Assembly: GCA_027563935.2 (NCBI GenBank)
Contig: CM050453.2
Coordinates: forward strand, 14,908,611-14,972,610
Origin: Costus lasius
Taxonomy: Eukaryota; Streptophyta; Magnoliopsida; Zingiberales; Costaceae
DNA length: 64,000 nt
Reading direction: 5' to 3'
Made by a program: the position numbers and the translations under genes. Positions within the stretch are counted from its first letter, which is position 1. The number at the start of each line of letters is the position of its first letter. A model generated the notes under the pieces. That model was not told where the DNA came from, did no database searches, and was given only the letters and a program-made list of their open reading frames with translations. Below are positions 1 through 11,300 of this stretch, piece after piece.

Positions 1-900
1 TCTACAGATCTAGATTATTCGGCTTTGCTGATCGTTAATCTTTGATTATCTTAGTCAATTCCGTATCCAGATGAACATATATAGTTTCTTTAGCTACCAA
101 GTTGTGTAGTAACAAAATATTAAGTTGATCTTTGAAGTCTATGAAGCTAAACTCAGTATACCTTCTCGTAAACAAGTTAATGCCAATGGAACAAGTCAGG
201 TAGGTCTCGCTTAAGATTTGAATTAAGATGTTCGCTTTGCAAACTGTGTACTTTTTATAGCTCCAGACCGTACTATAATTTTTTTTTTCTGTTTTCAGTT
301 GGAACAGTCTGACGCTTTAAATGAAGTGGACCATGTATCTTCATCTACGACTTCAATGACTAAAATGCCACGCACCAACGACATCCACCATTTGCAAATG
401 ATTTCCGTTTTCCTTTGGCGTCGCTTTAGCTTGACGCCTCCACCAAGTGCTCAGTCTCACGCGTACGATCAACCACTAATTATGTCCCTTACAGATTAAA
501 ATTGTCCAGCATCACCAGCCACAATTCATTTCTTTCTTGGACTTCGCTTGAACTAGAAGCCAAGCCCCCTTCCCCTCACTTCACAATCTCATGTTGACAG
601 AAGCAGGTGCAACCATTTTGTGGCCCAAGCCACCTAACTCTTTTTCTTTCAAACCATTATGGCAGCAGCCAGCAGCTGAGTTATATAAAAAATTGACGTT
701 GAACCAAACTCAGCATGAAAGAGACTAAGCTTGTTGATCTGACTAGACAAGTAGAAACCGGACGTGTTAGTTTTGATCACACTTTATTTATACGTCCGCT
801 GGCCGGCATTTCGGATGGAACAGCTAACAAATACTGTATACTTTCCTCTGAATTAATTCCCTCCAAATTGCCGCTATCTATTCTTATAATTACTAACTGA
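1..900. other. unassigned AT-rich flank, possible last exon of an upstream gene
   Basis: No recognisable protein is encoded here. A splice-like pair is visible: a donor 'gtcag|gtaggt' near 199 and an acceptor 'ttttcag' ending at about 298. It is followed by a 60-codon open stretch ending in a stop near 499, which could be the C-terminal exon of a gene lying to the left. The peptide matches nothing I recognise, so this is only a possibility. The second short open frame (715-900) looks random. Confidence 0.2.
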
Positions 901-904
901 CTAA

Positions 905-1212
905 GGCCCTGTTTACGTTTACATAACTAAAATTTTTAATTTTTCTTTCTTAAAAAAGTATTAGTTGAAAAATAAGTTTTAAGATATTTGGATAAAATAA
1001 GTTTAAAGATATTTGGATAAAATAAGTTTTAAACCAATCAGCAGTTTTGACTAGCCAAAAGCAAGGATGATAGCTTCTCAGAAAAGCTAGCTTCTCAGAA
1101 AAGTGGCTGCTTTTGGGTTTGGAACATAGAAGTTGATAATCAAACATCAAACCATTTAATAAATTACTTTTGTAGCCAGTATAAGCAGCTAAAAACTACA
1201 CCAAACGCATCA
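905..1212. mobile_element. MITE, Harbinger/Tourist-like (family also seen at 16.8 kb)
   Basis: The left end reads 'ggccctgtttacg' and the right end '...accaaacgcatc', an imperfect inverted pair of the GGGCCnGTTTGG type common in plant MITEs. Both ends are flanked by 'taa' (902-904 and 1213-1215), the usual Harbinger target duplication. The body ('attagttgaaaa', 'agcttctcagaaaa', 'gcttttgggtt', 'aactacaccaaac') is shared with the element at 16841-17110, which supports a repeat family. A short internal tandem repeat, 'agatatttggataaaataag', lies near 980-1030. Confidence 0.55.
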
Positions 1213-1480
1213 TAAGATGTGATATAAAAGTAAGAACGAGTAAGAATGTTTATGAACCAAACTTATCGGTCATCTAATTGATGCTCTTTACGAGTTAATT
1301 GTCATCACTATTTTTTATCGTTTTCTCGTAAAAACAGAAATACTAAATATTTGCGTTTGGAATTATAATTATTTTTTAATATAATAATAATAATAATTAT
1401 TATTATTATATTTATGTCATATCGAGTTAATCCTATTTATATATAAAATTTGTTGAATCTAATTACATGAGTCATAAATG

Positions 1481-1482
<2 letters not shown>

Positions 1483-1540
<58 letters not shown>
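1483..1540. repeat. (TA)n microsatellite
   Basis: An uninterrupted TA dinucleotide run of about 58 bp. No other function is suggested. Confidence 0.95.
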
Positions 1541-1543
<3 letters not shown>

Positions 1544-1849
1544 AAAGAATATTTAGGTGGTCTAGTATTCCATCCTCTTACCTAATAACTAATTCCACCT
1601 TCCCTGCTCACCACCTGCCAGCAGGTCGCCTGAACTTTTTTTATGCCGAACCAAAGCGGTCTGAACCGCCATATCAAACCATAACCATCCTCACCCCACC
1701 TAATCACCCCTCACAAGGGAAAAAATCTCCGCATTTTATTTTTTCAAAAACATTTATTTTATCCCTCTGAAAAGAAATATGAAAAACAAAACATTTTTTT
1801 AGCTAGAGTCAGTAACCATATTAAACGGGTTTGGTCAATTGATGTGGCG

Positions 1850-2090
1850 GTCCGGTCCGGTCCTCTTTGGTTCGGAGATATGATTGTCAGACTGGTTTAT
1901 TTCCCACGTGCCCCTCTGTGGTGGCGGGGTTGTTGTCGGGTTGGGGACACGTGATCGCGCTCCCACCCACCACCCCCCTATTTATTTCGACCAGCGCTTC
2001 GGCGAATCCTTGCGCGATTTCGTTTCTGAAATTATTCCCCGTGCGTGCGGCAGCGCCGATCCGTCCGCCTTGAGGTGCATTTCTCTTCTC
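1850..2090 (+). promoter_or_regulatory. probable ACLB promoter and first leader exon
   Basis: Two G-box cores CACGTG (1915-1920 and 1948-1953) lie about 30 and 60 bp upstream of a TATA-like 'cctatttatt' (1978-1987). The sequence then becomes moderately GC-rich, like a leader exon, and a donor-like 'gag|gtgcat' follows near 2070. The ACLB start codon lies 2.6 kb further on, just after an acceptor-like 'gaacag' (about 4691). I infer a leader exon here spliced to the first coding exon. The TSS is not proven by sequence. Confidence 0.45.
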
Positions 2091-2599
2091 CACTGCGCGC
2101 TTCATTTGTAGCTTCTAGATTTTCTGCACTTGGATTTTTTGGGAGCGCGATTTGTTGATCTCATCTGTGGAGTCACTTGTGGAGTTTAGTTGAATCGAAC
2201 TCCCGGTCGTAGTTAGTGTTAGGTCGTAGTGATCTGTTGCTTTAGCTTTCTTTTGTTCTTCTTTATTGTCATTTTTTTTGTTTGATTTTTTTTCCTCTGA
2301 AGTGTTTTGTTGCTTTAGCTTTCTTTTGTTCTTCTTTTGTTCTTTCTTGTTAAGGCGGTCGTTTTCGCTCTTGAGAGAGATGGAGAGAAAAAAAAAATGG
2401 TTTTGGTCTCACAAGTGGAATTTAGTGTGTCAGCCTTACTGGTTTGGTAAGAGTTCCGTAAATGCATGCTATTTTGAACCTTTCTTTTGCGAGAGAGAGA
2501 GAGAGATAAATAGTAAAGTAAGGATGTACTCAGTCACAAATGCAGCCATACAAAGGAGTTCAGACTTAAGGTTAGGACCTAGGCTAATCCGCACACTAT

Positions 2600-3690
2600 A
2601 AGTGATTGGTCAATACTCTTCTAACAAAATTGGCAATGCAATGGACCGCGCTTTGCAATTTCTGTTGTTGGTGGTGAACAGAAAATTGTCTCAATTTCCA
2701 ACTAAGGCCATGAATCTCCCTGATGACCTTTACAATGCATCATCTGGGCTCTTAAGTCCCGTTCAAAGTATAGAATTTCAGAACCAAACTCAGTACCAAT
2801 GTTCCTGAATCTCTACGTGGAAGCATAAGAGATAGCTTTCTGATCGATTCTGCAAAAATACTATCTCCTTTGGCATCTTTTCAGACAAATGCAGACCCTC
2901 CTTTTCTATTTGTGGGGTTGAAAGATCCACTAGTATTGAGATTGACCCATCCTTATTCAATTTTTCCCACCTAGTCAGGGTGTTAGTAGTATTATCAGCT
3001 CCTTCAGGAGCAAGATTTTCAGCATAACTGAGATTATGTGAGATGGCTTTTAGGAAAACAGAATAAGGGGATGATGACCTGCCATAGTGCACCTTCTCAT
3101 TGTTGCAATACAGATTAAGCAGTAATAACTGGCCCGGATGTCTTAGATGAAGGGGAGATTGGAGGCCCCCTATGCCAATTGCCGTTAGCTCTAGTATGGT
3201 GGCGCAAGATGCTGAGGTGTAGTTTCTCTTTAATAATAGAGAAGATTGGTCTAGCATAAACACAGCAAAGTGTTCAATGCTGTTATTCCCGTCAATGCAG
3301 GAGCAGCAAGGGGTTACAACTTCTATTCCCCTGCTAGACAACGATCTTGTGTTGCCAGCCTTTATGCAGGAGCTTCCAACAAAAAGTTTAATATGAGGGG
3401 CACTACAAGTTTCCAAAGAGGGCTCTAAGAATCTCTATGACCAACTCCCTCTATAAACAATCTAGGAATTGATAAGCAATGTGGCAAGTAGAGTTACTGT
3501 GTCAATTATCAAAGACATTGGTCATCTTTCAGGCTAGGAGCAACTACTTTGATAACGTGTGCAGCAAATTTGGGCCAGCAAGGTGCGCAATTAGATCAAA
3601 CATGCTTTTTTGGCTGTTCATGAGATCAGCCACAGTAAAATTCATATTGATGAATGTAGGTTTGTAGCACATGTGAATACCAGAAGGCCA
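2600..3690 (-). pseudogene. unidentified minus-strand protein fragment with frameshifts
   Basis: On the minus strand, 3435-2790 is open for about 208 codons and reads like real protein: balanced residues, several Cys, and 'LFVGSSCIKAGN' and 'LVDLSTPQIEKEG' among its segments. Protein-like sequence continues to the left in another frame ('TEFGSEILYFERDLRAQ') before a stop near 2709. To the right (3660-3540) a further frame reads 'FTVADLMNSQKSMFDLIAHL' before a stop. Three frames in sequence with intervening stops suggest a decayed gene or retrocopy. It sits inside the inferred ACLB leader intron, antisense to it. I do not recognise the family. Confidence 0.4.
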
Positions 3691-4718
3691 ATTATTAAAG
3701 TAAGTGTACATTAGTGTTCTGACTAAGAAGTTGAAAAAAAAATCTGTCGTAAAGGCAGAGAAAGAGTGAAGTAAAATGGCTGTAGCTCCATGTTAATTTT
3801 GCCAGGAATAGACTATGGGTCAATCTGACCATTCTTGGTAGTAGCCTCCCCAATCCAAAGATTTTCATAGCCACTGAGATAAGACTTCAACTGTTGTAAA
3901 ATTAACTCATCAATTGAGGCTTATTCCTATCCAACAATAATGTTTTTGTGTGTGTGTGTTTGTTGCATATCAACACATCGTACTGGTTGGTTTAATCAAA
4001 TATTATATATAGTACTGATTATGTACTAGTACTTGACTGGTATAAACTAGCCGAACTGCCTGGACCCTTTTTTAAAATCTACTCGGTTCTATGTTCTAAC
4101 AGAAGTATTTTCAGAAAGTTGCATTGTAATTTATAACTAGCACTATTTTTGTCATACAATTAGAACTGTCCTTCTAAGTCTAGCAAAGCCAACATGAAGA
4201 TTGATTGCCACTTTGGTTATTCTTTTCCCCATGTTTGTATTTCTTGATCTTCCTTAAAATTGCTTTTCTATTTTACTTTTTCTTCCATTTGAATTTAATG
4301 TGATTTTTCTAGCCTCACAAAATTGTTTGTTTGTCTTCTTCTGGTTGATGTATTTATATTGTGAATCAGATTATATTTTATTGAAGTAGTACTGTTTTTT
4401 ATTCATCTTATAGAAATCATGTATTTACATGGCACAACGTTCTCGGACAGGTTAAATGTAAAAACAGAATTTCTCCTTCAACATTAGGGTTTTTTAAATA
4501 ATTGTGTTATCTAGAGACTTTTTTTTTCAACACTCATTTTTTTTTGTTTGCAAAGTATGTAATTGGTGAAATGGAGGGGCATCAAGAATTCCAGTCATCA
4601 CCAATTAAGTTTGCACTTGCTTGATAAATATAGGTTTTATTTTTATATATATATATTTGAAGTTGGAACTAAGTTTTCTTTTCTATGAACAGCCTGTATT
4701 TTATTGCTATTCTTCAAA

Positions 4719-5296
4719 ATGGCTACTGGACAAATTTTCTCGCGGAATACTCAAGCTCTGTTTTACAATTACAAGCAACTCCCGATCCAGAGGATGCTTG
4801 ACTTTGACTTTCTTTGTGGTAAACTTTTTTGGTTATTTATCATCAAATGTTTACTATTATGCGGAAGCTTATATTTTTTTTGTCTGAATTATTTCTCGAT
4901 CATTCTTTATAGGAAGGGAAACACCCTCTGTTGCTGGAATAATTAATCCAGGTTCTGAGGGATTTCAAAAGCTCTTTTTTGGTCAGGAGGAAATTGCAAT
5001 TCCTGTTCATTCTACGTGAGTAACGCATAGTGTCAAGACCTTGATAGTCAAGTTATTTTTTTTTATTAATTGATTCTATCTTAATAGCGGTTCAACATCT
5101 CTCTAGTGAACTCTTTCTCAAAAAAGAAAAAAACTCTTTCTCCATCTCTCTAATTTTGTGTCAATTTTAATGGATTGCATTTTCCTTTGATGCCTTATAC
5201 AATTTCAGCTAAATAAAAGAACACCATCCATATTCATCTAAGATTAAAGATTTTTGTCTTCATTAAAGCATTGTTTAAAGAATCAGTCCTTGTGCA

Positions 5297-5332
<36 letters not shown>

Positions 5333-8300
5333 CAATTGGTATTGTATTGGTCCGATAGTGGAGTCCATGTACCAGTATTTAAACTATGCATTGACTGATT
5401 AACATGCTAATATTTGTATATTAACTACCTCAATATCACACTGCAATATGCATTTGTTAATTTTGAAACATATTATAAAGATTGATTTATAAAGATCAAA
5501 CATATTATGAATGGAATAATATAAAGTCTTAACTTATGCCTACTTAAGACGCCTAAGTGTTTATAACTTAGTAACAATCAAATTATTTTGTAGTTGTTTA
5601 TAAGCTTTTTACAACTAATTCCAAATAAAAATCACTTTATCAACCTCATTTGTGCCGCACTATTACTCTAGGTCTAAGTGACCTATGGAAGATTACAACA
5701 CAAACATTTCAATGGGCATAGAATGAGTACTGAATTCAAGAAGTGAATTATGATTCAATGTAAGGTTTAAAGCAAGCTATTAAAAGCCAATATGGACAAG
5801 CATACTGGTATGAGCTTGGACCGTTACCAGATGAAATTGAGCTTTAGGTGCAGTAGAGCAATGAGACCACCAGAGGAGGAGAAGAAGAAGGGAAGAAGAG
5901 GAGTAGTGGGAGCTTTGAGCATGATGGTACGTCCTTAGCTCCTCCTCCTCCTTTTTTCTTTTTCTTTTTCTTCTACTCCACTCCGCTATAGGTCCGGGTA
6001 CAGCAGAAGCAAAGGAGGTCTTTTTCTCCTCCTCCTCTTTCCACTGCCTCGCTTTGTTTCTCTATTTAGAACTAACGGTTTGTTTCAGAGGAGAGAAACA
6101 AGGAGGGAAAGGAAAGAAATAAGATTCTTTCCTTCCATTTCCCTAGTTTCAGAGGAAGGAAATAAACAGGAGAAAGGAAAAAAAATTGTTTCCTTTCTCT
6201 CCAAAACTGTTCCCTCAAAAAGAGACGGAAATCCCATTTCCGTCCTTCGCTCACGACTTCACGCTTTCGCCCGAACTCTCTCCCGATCTTGCCGCCACCT
6301 CGCCATCTCTCCCGATCTCGACCCCTCGCAGCTCGCCGCCTCCTCCACTCTCGCTCGATCTCTCGTATCTCTAGATTTCACTGCCATCTCGCCATCTCCC
6401 CCGATTTTGCTGCCCCCTCTCCCTCTCGGTCACCTGAGCTCACCGCCACCTCGTCTCGGTCGCCTGAGCTCGACAGAAAAGGGTCGCCTGAGCTCGTCCA
6501 GGTCTTACGAACTCGTCGTCACCGTGCATCTTCCAGGTATTTCTATAGCTTGGAGACAACGTTGGGAAAGAGGAATGGAGACTGGAGACTGGGGTTTTCG
6601 CGGCTGCTATAGCATTCTTCTTGCCGACCTCGCCCCCTCCCCTCTCTCATCGACCTCGCCCCCTCCCCTCTCGCTGACCACGCCGGCCTCCTTCTCTCGC
6701 CGACCGCACCCCCTCCCCTCTCTCCAACCACGCCGCCCTCCCTCTCCCTCCGAAATTTTTACCTGATTTCTTGATTTTTATTACCTGATTTCTTGATTTT
6801 GACTTAGTAAATAGCTCAGTTGACTAGTCAAAATTTTTCTGTCCTTTCATCGAAACACGAAGCCTAAAAAGGAAAGCAAATATTTCTTTTCCCTCTTATT
6901 TCCTTTCTACTGTTATTTCTTTTCTTTCCTGATTTCTTTCCCTGCTCCGAAACACAGCGTAAAGGTCTCGTCACTTGTGTATTGGTCTGGTACAAATTGA
7001 TCGTACCACTCGATATAGACCGGTTTTCAGAAACTTGGTTTAAAGTCTTGGTACTAATATTCATACAATTGGTTGAGCTATATTGTCTCATATTGGAAAG
7101 TATGGAAAGTAGTGCACTTGTCATGAGAGAATGTGGCATCATACTATTATGACAACTCTATGTAAATTTTGTATTATCATTATATTATAATTACCTAAAT
7201 ATCTTTTAAATTTACCACCATATCTATCACTTCCATAATGTATTTCTATAATATGTATTTCAATTATCTCTGAAATACAATCTCTATATAAGAGGTATCA
7301 TTCATTCCATTTATAATATATTATTCTCTTTTTGCATTCACTTGGTATAAGAGCAAGATTTCACAAATTGGGGCTGACACAACCTGTGTTCAATAGCACC
7401 CACAATGATGCCTTACATTATTATGTTCCAAGATTTACTAAACTGACCGAACCAGTGTACCAGTCCATTATCAGACTAGTATGTGTGTGTATATAACTTG
7501 TTCAAATCGACTTGCTTTGAGTACTGGTCCAAACATAGACCGGTACAAACTGGACCAGTATTTCATTCCTTATTATGTTCCAGGCATAGTCTATTTATTA
7601 TGTGCCCTCAAGGTTTCTATACAAAGCTATAATTCCTTTACCTGCCTCTTTCTTATTCACTTCTTTTTTCTCTTTAATAACATCTTTTTGAGCCTCTTTC
7701 TTTTGCCACCACGCTCCTGGTAGATACAAGGGAAACTTAATGGGATCATAAACCATACGCTTCATTTCCAACTGGATGTCTTCTAGCTCTCCTTTCAAAC
7801 AAGTTTCTTTCTCTCTCTTAAATACCTTAATGTACCAAGCAACATTCATACTCATTTGCATCTCTGTTTCCCACTTTTCTTGTATACATGAGCTTTCTTA
7901 TTACCACCACATGTACATTGATAAAAACTCTCCTGCATTTGAGTGGACATGTTACACTTAGCTACTTGCATACAATTATTAGTGATACTTGCATACAATT
8001 ATTACTCACTACATGTATAGATAGACATGATTTCTTCTATGCATCAATATCACTTTGCTCGTCTAGTTTTTATGTGTAAAATTAAAGATTGTATGAACTC
8101 AACACTTTGATATTGCAGGGAGTGTTAAAAATATGAAGATAGTACATGTAGTGGGATAGGATGAGATATCACACTAGTATGAAAACACCGTCAAATCTTT
8201 CTATTATTATATTATAATCTCCTAGCTTATCTTTCATAGTTAACACTATATGACACTACCTTAGCATGTACTTCCATAATATGGTGTTTCATGCAGGTGT

Positions 8301-11300
8301 AATATGTGAATTTATACCGGACAAATACGTGGATATACTAACACTATGTTGGGTACCGGATGTATCGACACTACATGTAGTAGTATTGTATTGATCTCCA
8401 ACCGATATGTACTACTTATATCGGGCAATACAGACTAGTTTTAAATTGTATGGTTTTACTAGTATTGTATTTGTGTTCTCAACTTGTAGGATGGCTTTTA
8501 ACGTTTTATAGCCAAAGTTGCTCCTCGAATGACCTATGAATTTCTTAGGGACTTTCATCCATTTTGTAACATTTGTAATAGCTACTAGTGATTGCCATCC
8601 ACGGTTAATGATACATTGAACGATGATTGAAATGATTGTTTAACTGAGCACAAATAGTTTGTGAGCTTACATTGAGTATGAGAACTTACAGAGTGAATAA
8701 ATGTAAAGGGAGTTTCTGTGGGGAGTGTTGAAAGGGGGAGAAACGAGCCAAACTATCACTAAAAAGTCTAGTGATTGTTTGGCAGCTGTCAATAGCTAGC
8801 AATGTAATTATTGGCGTTGTGTCAGCTAGTGAGTAAGAGTGTACTGTGTTTTGACAGATGATAGAACATTGTTTGTACCTTATCATCTAATACACTTGAG
8901 AAAGTCAACTTGACCGAGATAAGGGTGGTCCACTCTAGTGCATTGTTAACCCTATGTACTCAGTAAAGATTGAGTCTATAACACCGATTCAATGCATTAT
9001 TGATAAAAACACTCATTAGTAAATAAATATCTAATTGATCATATAAGTTGTTGATAACAAATAGTACATATGACCATGGTTTTGAATGTTGGTATATAGT
9101 AGTGTATCAATATCAAAATGGACTAATATTGTTATATATTGACATTTGACACATTGGTACCAACTATACTGGTGCACCAATGGTATTTATGTATATACTA
9201 GCCTAATCTTCTATAGGCTTAATCTGAGTATTAGTGTGTAGTAGTGTACTATTATTAGACTGAATTGGCATGGTATTGTACATATTAACACGTGCCATAC
9301 CGGTGCAGTAATGTGTCAATATTCATAAACATACATATTCATTTGTTTATCTATATACATAGTAGTCTATTCTTCTATAGGCTTAGTCTAAATACCAGTA
9401 TAAGACTGGTCCAACATGTAGCAGCTAATAAACCTGTTTGAACTAGGATTACAACCCTTGTTAATAAAACATACTGCCCTATGTACACAGTAAATAAATT
9501 CTCAATTGATTGTATAAGTGGTTGATGGATACTATTTGTTTGATAGTCTACTTTGTGATCGGCGGTATGTGCTTTGACATCTTCAACAATGAAAGTTCTT
9601 TATGTTTGAGTTTCTGACACTTTTTAGTCTCAATTTCAATTATTCAGTTAGTTTTGCAATTGAATTGGTGAACCTATTCCTTCTGTTTTAATTGCAGAGT
9701 TGAAGCAGCATGTGCTGCACACCCAACTGCTGATGTTTTTATCAATTTTGCTTCGTTCAGAAGGTTAGCAATCTTTCTGTTTCGTATTCTTGAAAGGAAG
9801 AGCATTTTTGAAAAACTGCTTCTGTTATAAATACAGTGCTGCAGCCTCCAGCATGACTGCTCTGAAGCAGCCTACGATTAGAGTAGTGGCTATCATAGCA
9901 GAAGGTGTTCCAGAGTCAGATGCAAAGCAGCTAATCGCATATGCAAGAGCTAATAACAAGGTGACAAACATGAACATGTTTGGCTTAGACTTTTTGCCGT
10001 CTTTACAGAGGAAATCTACCCCTTAAAAAGTGGGAAATTTCAGAAATTGTAACTGAGTAGTTGTATATTGTATAGACTATATTACTGTTAAGTTGTGAAA
10101 GATTTGATGGATTAGGTAGTTTGTTTTGTGTATGTTCTTTAGCATAAGTTTCTATTTTTCATGGTTATTAATTTTAAACTGTTCTCCAGGTAGTTATTGG
10201 TCCAGCCACTGTAGGAGGCATTCAAGCTGGAGCTTTTAAGATTGGCGACACTGCTGGAACAATTGACAATATAATCCAGTGCAAACTTTACAGACCTGGA
10301 TCTGTTGGTTTTGTGTCTAAATCGGTACATGTTCTATCGAATGAAAAAAAGAGTAGAATTTTAATTTGGATTTGAATATCTCTTCAATAAACTTGAATTT
10401 GAATTGATTCATAGGCAACTCAGCTGATCCTATAGGGAGCTCTGTTCTAGTTTATATTAACATAATGATTTTATTTTTCAGTCATGCCGAGTATTTTCCA
10501 GAATAACTTTAAATTTTCTATGGTGATTATAAAGCATTTTGAATCATTGTTCTGTTGCCTTTTTTTTCAAAATACTTAGTTATATTATCCTCTTTTAGGA
10601 TTTTTCTCAACAATTGACTTTTTGAAGCTACAGTACTAGTGTAACTGTACTTAAGGATCAAGAAGCTATTATCATCAATGGTTCATAATTAAGTACATAC
10701 TGTATTTAAGGTATCTTGAGTAACAATTTTCAATGCCTTGAACTATCCCCATAACATGGTTCTTTAAAGAAAATCATGATAAATCAATTTTTGGTGGCAG
10801 CCATCTGGCTATCCTCAAATATAAGTTGTCTGCATTTGTATATGAACTTGCATGCATGTATCCTAAACATGGTTTTTAAAACCAGTCTGGTACCGTCTGG
10901 TTTTAAAAACCTTGTTCCTGATGTATTTTGATGAAGCATTTAAAAGTTTTGGTATCCAACATATATACAGGACAAGACAAGCATTAGTGTTAATGCTTCA
11001 TAGATTGTAGAAGTACGGTCATCTCCATTGTCTTTTGTTAGCTTACTACCACTTGGATATAGGCTTCAATTTGCTTTGAGACAAATATATAGTCATATGA
11101 GCAAGTAAATTAGTTCATGCACAAAGTTGATTTAATTATTTATTATGCATCCAAATTCAACCTACAAGGAACTTACAAATTAACTCAAAATATCTAATAT
11201 GCTAGTACTCTCATCTCTAGTGATGCTGTCATATATAGTGTTGCACTAATATATGTACAAAACCAGGACTCCCATATACATTTTAATTGTTACACATGAG

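Noticed and set aside
2266..2808. Plus-strand open frames downstream of the ACLB promoter
   Set aside because: T-rich and low in complexity, they fall in the inferred leader intron and match no protein.
6080..6766. 228-codon open frame in ACLB intron 2
   Set aside because: It is Ser/Pro/Arg-biased in all frames because of GC-rich repeats, lies within a transposon and an intron, and shows no domain.
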